From: Deltaproteobacteria bacterium
Lineage (GTDB): Bacteria; Desulfobacterota_B; Binatia; UBA9968
Direction: 5' to 3'
DNA: 14,593 nt
Assembly: GCA_027297485.1 (NCBI GenBank)
Contig: JAPUHZ010000128.1
Location: 1 to 14,593 of the forward strand
Shown here: piece after piece, positions 7,258 through 14,246 of the stretch
How positions within the stretch are numbered: the first letter of the stretch is position 1
Layout: the number at the start of each line of letters is the position of its first letter
Program-made: the position numbers and the translations under genes
The notes under the pieces: model-generated
The model's input: only the letters and a program-made list of their open reading frames with translations
Told to the model about the DNA's origin: nothing
The model's database searches: none

Positions 7258-7551
7258 AGCGACCCTTCCCACCCCCTCTACCATGCCCCTTATCCCTTGC
7301 TTACTCCCTTGAGGGGAGGAGGGCGATTTGTTTGCTTAGCGGCTGGCCGCCTTGATGAAGGAAACGTCTTTGAGCGCATCACTTCCCTCTATTTCCCTCT
7401 TAGCCTTGATCAAGGAGAACTGCTCGCAGATTCTCTCAAGTATTATTTTTTGCACCAGCATCACTATCCAGCAAAGCAGTTCATGGAATTTTCCCGAACC
7501 ATCCCTCGGAGGGGAATTCGCTCTATCGATCATTCTCAAACTTGCCCTTGG
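7258..7551. other. Convergent intergenic region, 294 bases
   Basis: This region lies between two genes that meet head on. It has a small hairpin, CTCCC/GGGAG with a 5-base loop (7304-7317, no T tract after it), 47 bases beyond the decarboxylase-like stop. A 67-codon minus-strand frame (7336-7539) includes a hydrophobic stretch, but I recognise no family in it and see no good start signal. I do not call it a gene. Confidence 0.45.
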
Positions 7552-9063
7552 TTATTCACTCCACAGGTTCAGGCTTGCAGCATTCCGACCAGCGATTCTG
7601 CCTGTGACGAAGCACTCCGTTATATTTCCAGCTTCCAAGTATAAGTGCCCAAACGAGGATCCGCACTCCCCGGATGCGAAGAGTCGTTCGATGGGATCGC
7701 CGTGGACATTGAGTATTCGCTGCTCGGCATTGTGCACGGGCCCCCCCTGAGTATTGTTAACAATCGGCCACACTTCCGCCAGGTAGTATGGAGGGGTGTC
7801 GATCGCCATTCGGGTTCCAGGAGGGCGATGAAACAAATCCTCCCCACCATTCACACAAGTCGAATTCCAGTCCTGCACCGTCCTTATCAAGGTGGCCTCG
7901 TCCATGGGAATCATGGCGGCAATGTCTCTCAGCGTATCCCCCTTCCGGATCCAACCTCTCTCAATTTCTTTTAGGTTGTCCTCACTCCACTCGTAGCTAA
8001 ATTCATTGTCGTGAAACGTTGGCTGACCGATGGGACCGAGTCTGCGGCCTTTCTCGTCAAAGATAAGATAGGCTGGTATCCGGGGAAACTCTTGCTTGTC
8101 AGCATCGTAGAATTCCAAAGGGCGAGCTCCTGTATCTTGTACCGCTGGTGGATATTCGTTCATAAAACGACGTCCGTACTTATCTACTGTGATCCAGGGC
8201 ATTAGAGCGTCCTCCTTGCGCGGACCCCTAAAGCAATGCCGAAAAGCCAAAGGAAACTCGGGGTATTTGAACCCGTACGCACCGTGGAAATGCCACATAT
8301 GCCATAGGGCTGCCCCCATCTCCTGGGCCATTTTGATTCCATCACCCGTATTCCCGCGAAATACTGTATACACAGGCGTAGCTTCAAAGTAATTTCGCTT
8401 CATTTCGTCGTTGTTCTCAAATCCCCCGCAAGCAAGAATTACACCTTTTCTCGCTTTGATCGTAATTTGTCTGCCCGCCTGCTCCGCATACAGTCCGACG
8501 ATGCCGTGATCCGGATGTCGAATTAAACGCTTAGCCGGCGTCGAAAGATGGACATCGATGTTTTTTCGAGCCTCAACATTGTCAAGAAGAACCTTAAAAA
8601 GACGTGCGCCTCCGCGTAACCCCTTCGCCCAGCCGAAGCCCTCATAGCCCTTCATTGGCGCTATCTTAAATCCATCCAAACCATCGGCCCCAGGAAATGG
8701 GTAGGTTCCACCATGACGTTGTTCCTCAATTTCAAATGGCGTATCTTGCACCAGCTCTGCGACAAAGGACCGCATCTCCGTCATGCCCTTGGCAAGGGCC
8801 CAAAGCACGTCGTCCGGTGTGCGCCCAGCATTGGTATGCTGGAGGTATTGAAAGGCCTTTTGTGCATCAACGGCTGTGGCAATTCCCCCTCCGGCGATAA
8901 TAGAAATCCCTCCCGGATGATGCATCTTTTCTAAGATCATTACCCGTGCCCCCATATCACTTGCGACCACTGCTGCCACACCGCCGGCGAAGCCAAATCC
9001 AACTATTACAACATCTGTTTCCAAATCCCAGCGATCTGGAATTCTACTCAGCTCTGCTCCCAT
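7552..9063 (-). CDS. FAD-dependent oxidoreductase, FAD_binding_2 family, copy 2
   Basis: This 503-residue flavoprotein is a close paralogue of the gene at 949-2451. The N-terminal FAD motif is DVVIVGFGFAGGVAAV (Gly22, Gly24, Gly27). GGISIIAGGG replaces the other copy's GGISILSGG. Common landmarks are ACGGFEN, LWHMWHFHGAYGFKY, RRFMNEYPPAVQDTG, YEWSEDN, WPIVNNTQGG and the C-terminal SGECGSSFGHLYLEAGN. The ATG at 9061-9063 is the best start: AAGGGGG lies 7 bases upstream and the N-terminus then matches the other copy. A GTG at 9082-9084 would add seven residues that include the binding site itself. The gene follows the mu-crystallin homologue by 55 bases on the same strand, so the two are probably cotranscribed. 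Expected role: soluble flavin-dependent dehydrogenase or reductase acting beside a carbonyl; substrate unknown. Confidence 0.9.
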   Translation of the reverse strand: MGAELSRIPDRWDLETDVVIVGFGFAGGVAAVVASDMGARVMILEKMHHPGGISIIAGGGIATAVDAQKAFQYLQHTNAGRTPDDVLWALAKGMTEMRSFVAELVQDTPFEIEEQRHGGTYPFPGADGLDGFKIAPMKGYEGFGWAKGLRGGARLFKVLLDNVEARKNIDVHLSTPAKRLIRHPDHGIVGLYAEQAGRQITIKARKGVILACGGFENNDEMKRNYFEATPVYTVFRGNTGDGIKMAQEMGAALWHMWHFHGAYGFKYPEFPLAFRHCFRGPRKEDALMPWITVDKYGRRFMNEYPPAVQDTGARPLEFYDADKQEFPRIPAYLIFDEKGRRLGPIGQPTFHDNEFSYEWSEDNLKEIERGWIRKGDTLRDIAAMIPMDEATLIRTVQDWNSTCVNGGEDLFHRPPGTRMAIDTPPYYLAEVWPIVNNTQGGPVHNAEQRILNVHGDPIERLFASGECGSSFGHLYLEAGNITECFVTGRIAGRNAASLNLWSE

Positions 9064-9070
9064 AACGTTA

Positions 9071-9077
9071 CCCCCTT
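9071..9077 (-). promoter_or_regulatory. Ribosome binding site deciding the FAD oxidoreductase copy 2 start
   Basis: AAGGGGG on the minus strand lies 7 bases before the ATG at 9061-9063 and inside the alternative upstream reading frame. It therefore favours the shorter protein. Confidence 0.6.
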
Positions 9078-9118
9078 CAAACACTCCCTCGTCTATGGCA
9101 AGGCCCCAGTTTTCTCAA

Positions 9119-10216
9119 CTACCTGCCCCAGGAGGGATGGGTAACCTGGCTGAACCATTCTCCAGGGATCTCCCTCCCCAAGCCACCGCTCCGGGCCAAA
9201 TCGTAGACCTTCTTCGCAGTTGCAGTGAACTCTGTCCCTGTCCCCATGCCCTTCATGTACATGGTGATCTCGTCCGAAGCTTCTCGGCCCTTTACTTTTC
9301 CGACTAGCAGATCCTCCAGACTGTACATCTTCTCCCGATAGGTCTTGTAGAAGTCTCGATCGCCTCCCTCAGCACGGCTGCTCCGCTCAGGGACCTTAAG
9401 CCCCTTCGGGGTGTAAAGACCATAAAAGTGCAAAAGATCTTCGGTCAAATTGGTATGAAATATTTTGTCACTTATACCGTAAGCATCGCCATCAAACTCT
9501 CGATACTTAATACACGTTAGATGTGTCCCAGGCTCCAACCACTCCCCCTTGCATACCCCTCCGGGAGTCACCGCATTGGTTGCACAGACAACTATTTCTG
9601 CTCCTTTGGGTACTTGATCAGGTTTATCCATTGGTTTGACCTCGATTCCCTGCTTCACGCTCATCTCCTCACAGAAGCTTCGACAACGTTCTACAGTTGG
9701 ACTGTAGACCCTTACTTTTTTAATCGGTCTAATCGAACACATCGCCCTAATCATACTTGTGGCTTGGAACCCAGCCCCATACAGACCCAATACCTGGGCA
9801 TCTTTTGCCGCTAGATATTTAGCCGCAACAGCGCACATCCCCGCCACCCTCATTCTTTGAAGCTGCCCATCATGGACAATAGCCAATAGCTCCAGAGTAT
9901 CCATACTGTAAAGAAACACATTGCTGGGATATCTCTCACGGTGGTCAGCCAGTTTCATGATCCCACCTTCCTCATAAAAGTGGTCCAAGTCGGACTGAGT
10001 TCTCTGGCCGACTACACCCAGCTTCGGGATACCACCCTGAATACATTTGAATTTATAAAAGGTGTTCGGGTCGCGAGTGGGGAATAGCATATCCATCCGA
10101 GGTGAATTCGCTGCGCGACCCAGCGCCAACTCTTTGTAACCGTCTTCGAGCACGGCAATGCAGACGTCCATGGTGAAAAGCTTTTGCACGTCCTCATTCC
10201 CGATGATAAGAGTCAT
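9119..10216 (-). CDS. Ornithine cyclodeaminase/mu-crystallin family protein
   Basis: This 365-residue NAD(P)-binding protein belongs to the ornithine cyclodeaminase/mu-crystallin family. The dinucleotide motif is VLGLYGAGFQATSMIRAM (about 142-159, with GAGxQA). It is preceded by RMRVAGMCAVAAKYLA, whose Arg123 matches the substrate-carboxylate arginine of the family, and Lys57 in YKFKCIQGG matches the usual active-site lysine. The region that normally carries the catalytic Asp (a GxD block after GTHIN) instead reads GTHLTCIKYREFDGDAYGIS. I therefore doubt true ornithine cyclodeaminase activity; an imine or ketimine reductase or another dehydrogenase is more likely. The C-terminus is longer than usual. 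The ATG has GGGGG about 7 bases upstream. It sits 26 bases after the MaoC fragment and 55 bases before the FAD oxidoreductase, all on one strand. Confidence 0.87.
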   Translation of the reverse strand: MTLIIGNEDVQKLFTMDVCIAVLEDGYKELALGRAANSPRMDMLFPTRDPNTFYKFKCIQGGIPKLGVVGQRTQSDLDHFYEEGGIMKLADHRERYPSNVFLYSMDTLELLAIVHDGQLQRMRVAGMCAVAAKYLAAKDAQVLGLYGAGFQATSMIRAMCSIRPIKKVRVYSPTVERCRSFCEEMSVKQGIEVKPMDKPDQVPKGAEIVVCATNAVTPGGVCKGEWLEPGTHLTCIKYREFDGDAYGISDKIFHTNLTEDLLHFYGLYTPKGLKVPERSSRAEGGDRDFYKTYREKMYSLEDLLVGKVKGREASDEITMYMKGMGTGTEFTATAKKVYDLARSGGLGREIPGEWFSQVTHPSWGR

Positions 10217-10242
10217 GATCCAACCCCCATGCGCGACATTGA

Positions 10243-10494
10243 TTAAGGGAATACCACAACTATCCGCCGCTTCGGGAATGGCGGCGGGGCTACAAGCTTT
10301 CCGTAGCGGCTATTGGCCGCATATTCCGGGTTCAGACAAAGGGGATTACCGTCGTCAATGCCATAAACAAAGTGGCGAATAGCGTCCGCCGAGGCCTCGC
10401 TGTTCCACGGCTCCCTTTCCCTAACTTCCTTACCGGTCATCTCCCGAGTCCTCGAAACAAAGTCGTCAATCCGTGCATTAACGTCTTCGGCCAT
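10243..10494 (-). pseudogene. MaoC-like dehydratase, N-terminal half (MaoC_dehydrat_N/FAS1-type), truncated
   Basis: An 83-codon frame gives MAEDVNARIDDFVSRTREMT and then the family block EREPWNSEASADAIRHFVYG IDDGNPL, with NPEYAANSRYGKLVAPPPF. This is the standard opening of N-terminal MaoC/FAS1-like dehydratases, where RxWNxEAxxDAIRHFxxGxxDxNPL is followed by RYGxLxAPPxF. Family members continue after APPxF for at least another 70 residues. Here the frame runs into KRRIVVVFP and stops. A different frame after the same point reads CGIPLINVAHGGW, which vaguely resembles the GxPGxHxxHGG segment that comes next, so a frameshift plus a deletion is possible. The start is well supported: AGGAGG 8 bases upstream and a good promoter behind it. 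It leads the unit that includes the mu-crystallin homologue and FAD oxidoreductase copy 2. Confidence 0.75.
10264..10287. repeat. GC-rich inverted repeat (7-bp stem) at the MaoC truncation point
   Basis: The arms CCGCCGC (10264-10270) and GCGGCGG (10281-10287) enclose a 10-base loop. The hairpin falls exactly where MaoC homology ends. It lacks a following T tract in either direction, so it is not a standard intrinsic terminator. Confidence 0.5.
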
Positions 10495-10502
10495 TATGAA
10501 AT

Positions 10503-10508
10503 CCTCCT
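10503..10508 (-). promoter_or_regulatory. Ribosome binding site of the MaoC fragment
   Basis: A perfect AGGAGG on the minus strand, 8 bases before the ATG at 10492-10494. It is the strongest ribosome binding site in the window, yet it serves a truncated gene. Confidence 0.7.
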
Positions 10509-10530
10509 ATGATTACTTAAAAAGCCTGAG

Positions 10531-10560
10531 ATTATAAGGCCCCCTTACTGTCTTTGTCGA
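10531..10560 (-). promoter_or_regulatory. Sigma-70-type promoter for the MaoC-fragment/mu-crystallin/FAD oxidoreductase unit
   Basis: On the minus strand TCGACA (10555-10560) and a perfect TATAAT (10531-10536) are separated by 18 bases. Transcription would start near 10524 and give a leader of about 30 bases that ends at the AGGAGG. It is the best promoter match I found in the window. Confidence 0.55.
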
Positions 10561-10871
10561 AGTGCCTCCCCACGAGCCTGGGAATTTAAGCGAACGCATC
10601 CGTAACCATAAGTCTAGTGCATGGTGTTCTAATAGCCGGGCCCTCTGTCAATCTCTGTGCTGGACCAAAATGCTTGCCAATCAAAACCTTACTTGTGGTA
10701 CGGGAACGGGTTTGTTTTCAATCTAGCAGTGATTCTTGATGAGGCTTGATGAACAGAAACTAGCAACAACACAACTCATGGGCTACGGGATCAAGTGAAT
10801 ATACCCTAGAGTTTAGGCTCCTCCTTGCTACATTCGCCATGTTGGCCAGCAATCACCACACCGTTTTTCCT

Positions 10872-10961
10872 CTAATCCGACGCCTGATCCACGCGAATAA
10901 CGTGAGCAGGACAACAGTGAATGCAAGCTCCACAGCTGGTACAGATTAATTCTTCGCTGCG
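10872..10961 (-). pseudogene. 4Fe-4S ferredoxin-domain remnant
   Basis: Thirty codons directly after the quinone oxidoreductase stop, in the same frame, read RSEELICTSCGACIHCCPAH VIRVDQASD and a TAG. CTSCGACIHCCP is a complete CxxCxxCxxxCP iron-sulfur cluster motif with the usual hydrophobic AxVI tail. There is no start codon within it, and only one cluster motif is present. It is most simply the end of a ferredoxin or ferredoxin-domain protein whose front has been replaced by the quinone oxidoreductase gene. Its frame agrees with the upstream gene, separated only by TGA, so readthrough would append a cluster-binding tail. A one-in-three coincidence explains the frame equally well. Confidence 0.65.
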
Positions 10962-11963
10962 TCACACCACAAGCATAATCTTGCCGACGTGGGTGGCGCT
11001 TTCCATCAACCGGTGGCCCTCGGCAGCATCGGTGAGCGGAAAGGTCGTGTGAATAACCGGCTTGATCTTGCCCTCTTCGATCAGCGGCCAGACTTGTTTT
11101 CCCAATTCACCGGCGATCTGCGCCTTGTTCTCAGGGCTGCGGCTACGCAGCGTCGAACCAGTGAGGATAAGCCTCTTCAGCATTACCGGCATCATATTCA
11201 CCTCAACCTTAGACCCCTTGGCGAATGCGAGGTGGATGATGCGTGCGTCGTGCGTCGTTGCCGCGATGTTCCTCTGAATATAATCGCCGCCCACGATGTC
11301 CAGTATGACGTCGACGCCCCGGTTGGGGGTCTCACGCTTGACCACCTCAACGAAGTCTTCCTTGTTGTAGTTGATCACTCGGTCGGCGCCCAGCTTCTTA
11401 CACGCCTCACATCTTTCGTCCGGACTTTCGGTCGCGAAGACACGCGCACCGAAGGCCTTTGCGAGTTGAATCGCTGTGATGCCGATGCCGCCCGCACCGC
11501 CGTGAACGAGAAAGCTCTCGCCAGCCTTCAGACCTACCGTCATGAAGACGTTGCTCCAGACCGCAAAGAAGGTTTCGGGGAGTCCCGCGGCCTCAGTCGA
11601 ACTCAGCCCTTTCGGAATGGGCAGGCAATGGCGCACGTCAACTCTGCAGTACTCGGCGTAACCACCCCCATTAGTAAGGGCGCAGACATTATCGCCGACA
11701 GACCAGTCCTTGACGCCGTCACCGAGCGCGACGATGGGTCCAGCAATCTCCAGACCCAGCAAATCCGAGGCATCCGGCGGTGCCGGATACGATCCCCGCC
11801 GTTGCCAGAGATCCGGCCCGTTGACACCGGTCGCCGCCACCTTGACCAAGACTTCACCTGCCCGCGCTTGTGGTACAGGCCGGATTGACGGCTTGAGCAC
11901 TTCAGGCCCACCTGCCTCGGTAACTTCGATGACGGTCATGGTTTTCGGTAGATCGTTAGTCAT
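10962..11963 (-). CDS. Zinc-independent NADPH:quinone oxidoreductase-like protein (MDR superfamily)
   Basis: This 333-residue medium-chain dehydrogenase/reductase is of the quinone oxidoreductase type (related to QOR/PIG3). The catalytic domain has AATGVNGPDLWQRRGSYP (about 43-60), where zinc-dependent relatives carry catalytic Cys and structural cysteines. None of these are present here. The nucleotide-binding motif is FLVHGGAGGIGITAIQLAKA (151-170), followed by the ARVFATESPDE turn that often prefers NADPH. The end, ATHVGKIMLVV, is family-typical. The ATG start has only a weak binding site (AAGTTAGG). The gene is visibly richer in G+C than the flavoprotein gene to its right and has a long antisense open frame as a result, which suggests a separate origin. 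It could reduce quinones or alpha,beta-unsaturated carbonyls; the substrate is unknown. Confidence 0.92.
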   Translation of the reverse strand: MTNDLPKTMTVIEVTEAGGPEVLKPSIRPVPQARAGEVLVKVAATGVNGPDLWQRRGSYPAPPDASDLLGLEIAGPIVALGDGVKDWSVGDNVCALTNGGGYAEYCRVDVRHCLPIPKGLSSTEAAGLPETFFAVWSNVFMTVGLKAGESFLVHGGAGGIGITAIQLAKAFGARVFATESPDERCEACKKLGADRVINYNKEDFVEVVKRETPNRGVDVILDIVGGDYIQRNIAATTHDARIIHLAFAKGSKVEVNMMPVMLKRLILTGSTLRSRSPENKAQIAGELGKQVWPLIEEGKIKPVIHTTFPLTDAAEGHRLMESATHVGKIMLVV

Positions 11964-12070
11964 TGCCTAACTTCTCTAGTGAATAAGTCCGGGCCTCGCA
12001 GAGGTTCAACCGGTGCGGGATAGTATTTGCTACTCACCATTTATGTCAGCCTACTGTACTCGTTCCAAAT
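11964..12070. other. Spacer between quinone oxidoreductase and flavoprotein genes
   Basis: A 107-base stretch without a recognisable terminator or promoter. It marks the change from the A+T-richer flavoprotein gene to the G+C-rich quinone oxidoreductase gene. Confidence 0.4.
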
Positions 12071-13750
12071 TCATAGCGGAGGTTTTAATTCAACATCTTC
12101 GAATGGAATAGGTTCAATTTTTTGTGCGACCTTATCTCTCTCCTTGTAAATCACAACCCAATTCAGCCATTTTTTGTTATCTTGAGTTGGGTAATCTTCT
12201 CGCTGGTGTTGCCCCCTCGACTCGGTTCTTGTCAACGCGCTACGGGCAACCATTTCCCCCACCCACGAAAGATTTGAACATTCGATAGCCTTAACCAGGC
12301 TCCTCATGTCTTCAGCCTTTATTTTAGGCACCTTATCCGCCTTTATCTCTTGGAAGCGCTTAGCCCCATCTTCCAGTCCATTTCCGTTTCTCACAACCCC
12401 AGTGCTCTCCCACGCAATATCCTTGATCTCTGCAAGAACCTTGTAGGGATCCAGACCTTCGTTTCTTTTAAATGTCTCTATCCTGTTTATTTCCTGATTA
12501 ACTTCCTTCTTGTTGACACTACCAGGTGAATTCTCCCGGGCAAAGAGTGACGCGAACTTCCCCGCTCTTGTTCCCAGCACGAACGCACTTGCAATGGCAT
12601 TGCCGGATAGTCTATTGGCACCATGGGTGCCGGTGGCAGATTCTCCTGCACCGAAAAGCCCACTTACTTCCGTCTCACAGCGCTCGTTGATGAACATCCC
12701 ACCTAGAAAAGTGTGGAGTGCCGGGACCCACTCGAATCGGTCGGACCGGCAATTAATTCCCGCTTTGCTTAATTTAGGTGAATATTCATACTGGATCTCC
12801 ATGTCCCATTTCTCATCCGGAATATAAGAAGGGTCGATGTATACCGGCCCTCTACCCTCAAGTATTTCCTTATAAGCAGCTCCCACTAGAATAGCCCTGG
12901 TTGTGTTTTCCAATCTTTCGGGGTCATATTTCTCAAGAAAGCGTTGACCGAGTGCGTTAAAAAATCTTCCCCCTTTGCTGGTGAAGGGCGAGAGTCCAGC
13001 CATAGGGATTACTATACCGTTGGGTGCAGGGATCAATGTAAATTCAAGAAATTCCAGGTTGGCAAGTTTGGCCCCTACGTTGAAGGCTAACAGATAGGCG
13101 TCCCCAGTTGTTTGGAAGTTGGCACTGGTATACTTTTGGAGACCTACAGCACTTCCCGCAGCCAAAACAACGGCTTTTGCCTTATAAAGGCAAAATTCGC
13201 CAGTTTGAACATTGAAGCCAAGAGCACCCATGACGCGTTCCTGTTCTTTAAACAACCTCGTGATCATTATCCACTGATGCACGTCCACTTCACGATTGAA
13301 GACCTCTTTTCTTAAATGACCTAACATCCCAACACTTCCCCCTATAGGGGGGACGCTTCTGGCATATGAACTTCCAAGCCTCTTCTCCTGGTAGAACTTT
13401 TGCCCACCTTCTGTCTTTTTGAATTGAAGTCCTAATTCTTCCAGGTCAATAATTCGATCAGTAACTTCATTGACGATGGCTCGGACTATCTTTTGTTGAG
13501 AGATAAACTCTCCGCCTACTAACGTGTCCTTGAAATGTACATCCGTGTTATCCCTAGGATCTGCATGACCGAAGGCTGCCTGAGGGACTCCTCCTGAAGT
13601 TGGGCTTGAACCACTCCTACCTAGCCGCCCTTTGTCGACCAAGGTAACTCTCATACCACGCTTTGCAGCCTCAAGTGCTGCCATGCTCGCCGCTAACCCT
13701 CCTCCAATGATCAGGACGTCACAGTCAATTTTTTTTAGGTTATCGCTCAC
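12071..13750 (-). CDS. Fumarate reductase/succinate dehydrogenase-type flavoprotein, partner of the adjacent ferredoxin
   Basis: This 559-residue protein has the full FrdA/SdhA/AprA/NadB-type layout. The FAD motif is VLIIGGGLAASMAALEAA (about 12-28) with Asp39. LGGMF at 349-353 and GLFGAGESATGTHGANRLSG (364-383) form the C-terminal FAD contact. A helical domain ends in RTESRGQHQREDYP (508-521). His346 in ALHTFLGG and Arg380 in HGANRLSG match two catalytic-site residues of succinate dehydrogenase. The other pair is not conserved: the QFHPTG histidine is replaced in FTLIPAPNG and the TEGxRGEGG glutamate in SPFTSKGGRF. Fumarate or succinate is thus an unlikely substrate. The GTG start lies 4 bases after the ferredoxin stop, so the two are surely cotranscribed and probably form an electron-transfer pair, as in adenylylsulfate reductase AprBA. 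No membrane anchor is seen. Confidence 0.88.
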   Translation of the reverse strand: MSDNLKKIDCDVLIIGGGLAASMAALEAAKRGMRVTLVDKGRLGRSGSSPTSGGVPQAAFGHADPRDNTDVHFKDTLVGGEFISQQKIVRAIVNEVTDRIIDLEELGLQFKKTEGGQKFYQEKRLGSSYARSVPPIGGSVGMLGHLRKEVFNREVDVHQWIMITRLFKEQERVMGALGFNVQTGEFCLYKAKAVVLAAGSAVGLQKYTSANFQTTGDAYLLAFNVGAKLANLEFLEFTLIPAPNGIVIPMAGLSPFTSKGGRFFNALGQRFLEKYDPERLENTTRAILVGAAYKEILEGRGPVYIDPSYIPDEKWDMEIQYEYSPKLSKAGINCRSDRFEWVPALHTFLGGMFINERCETEVSGLFGAGESATGTHGANRLSGNAIASAFVLGTRAGKFASLFARENSPGSVNKKEVNQEINRIETFKRNEGLDPYKVLAEIKDIAWESTGVVRNGNGLEDGAKRFQEIKADKVPKIKAEDMRSLVKAIECSNLSWVGEMVARSALTRTESRGQHQREDYPTQDNKKWLNWVVIYKERDKVAQKIEPIPFEDVELKPPL

Positions 13751-13754
13751 AAGC

Positions 13755-13967
13755 TCATTCTACCTTACGTTCCTTGTTTGGCAGGAGAATAACCTGTATG
13801 GCACCTTCAGGACAGACCAGCTCGCACAAGAAACAGTTCACGCAGTATCTGTTCCCGAAAGGGAAGACCTGATCCCTTTTGTCTGTAAATCTGAATACGT
13901 CAGCACCACAGTCATACACGCATATGCCGCAACCGTCACACTTGCTGGTATCAACTTTTATCGGCAT
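13755..13967 (-). CDS. 2[4Fe-4S] ferredoxin
   Basis: This 70-residue protein has eight cysteines in two cluster motifs: Cys10-x2-Cys13-x2-Cys16-x3-Cys20 and Cys42-x2-Cys45-x2-Cys48-x3-Cys52-Pro. The proline that normally follows the fourth cysteine is present in the second motif but is Gly in the first. A 21-residue spacer between the motifs contains aromatic residues (VFRFTDKRDQVFPFGNRY). It is longer than in classic clostridial ferredoxins and reminiscent of the cluster domain of AprB-like subunits. The protein is cytoplasmic and probably feeds electrons to or from the flavoprotein encoded 4 bases downstream. The ATG is preceded by GGAGAG 8 bases upstream. It is the first gene of this two-gene unit. 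Confidence 0.92.
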   Translation of the reverse strand: MPIKVDTSKCDGCGICVYDCGADVFRFTDKRDQVFPFGNRYCVNCFLCELVCPEGAIQVILLPNKERKVE

Positions 13968-14029
13968 TTCACTATCTCTCCGTCCAGGCTGATAAAGTTA
14001 AGCACGCTCAAAACAGGTAAATATTAATG

Positions 14030-14240
14030 CCTGAAACTGTCAGATGCAAGGCCACGTATCGCCATGTTCAACCTCACCAGCTACAACCTGTTCGGAGACA
14101 AGGTAATCGCGTTGCAAACCTCCCAATCCATGTTGGTCACAATCCCAAAGACCTTGTATCTCTGCCGGTTCAGCTCAAGGGTCTGAAAAAGGTAGCTTCG
14201 CCTGCTCTTCCATCCCCGGCAAATCTAATTACACCTTAGA
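14030..14240 (-). pseudogene. Possible transposase remnant (DDE type), uncertain
   Basis: A minus-strand reading in about 14077-14200 gives SYLFQTLELNRQRYKVFGIV then TNMDWEVCNAITL. The RYKVFGIVTNMD core resembles the strand before the last acidic residue in DDE transposases of the IS1380/IS4 kind. The frame has no start and breaks at a TAG soon afterwards (at 14077-14079), with unconvincing sequence after it. A plus-strand frame of 70 codons over the same bases (14027-14239) has no family resemblance. I give this as a weak lead only; the region may be plain non-coding DNA. Confidence 0.25.
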
Positions 14241-14246
14241 AGATCC

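Larger units (their letters stand above)
10495..10871. other. Intergenic region, about 377 bases
   Basis: Apart from the promoter and ribosome binding site at its left end, this stretch shows no gene I recognise. Short frames in it are Cys- and Ser-rich junk. It may be decayed sequence of the gene to which the adjacent ferredoxin remnant belonged. Confidence 0.4.

Noticed and set aside
7304..7317. Small hairpin as a terminator for the decarboxylase-like gene
   Set aside because: The stem is only 5 bp and no T tract follows, so I did not call it a terminator.
7336..7539. 67-codon minus-strand frame with a hydrophobic stretch
   Set aside because: There is no recognisable family, no ribosome binding site and no conserved context; it is probably chance.
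10962..10964. Programmed TGA readthrough or selenocysteine joining quinone oxidoreductase to the ferredoxin motif
   Set aside because: No recoding signal is visible, the quinone oxidoreductase ends at its normal family length, and frame agreement has a one-in-three chance.
10989..11888. Long plus-strand open frame (299 codons) antisense to the quinone oxidoreductase
   Set aside because: It is a by-product of the G+C-rich codon pattern of the real gene; its translation has no family resemblance and no ribosome binding site.
14027..14239. 70-codon plus-strand frame
   Set aside because: Its composition is unlike a protein family and it has no start signal; the opposite strand gives a better, though weak, match to a transposase.
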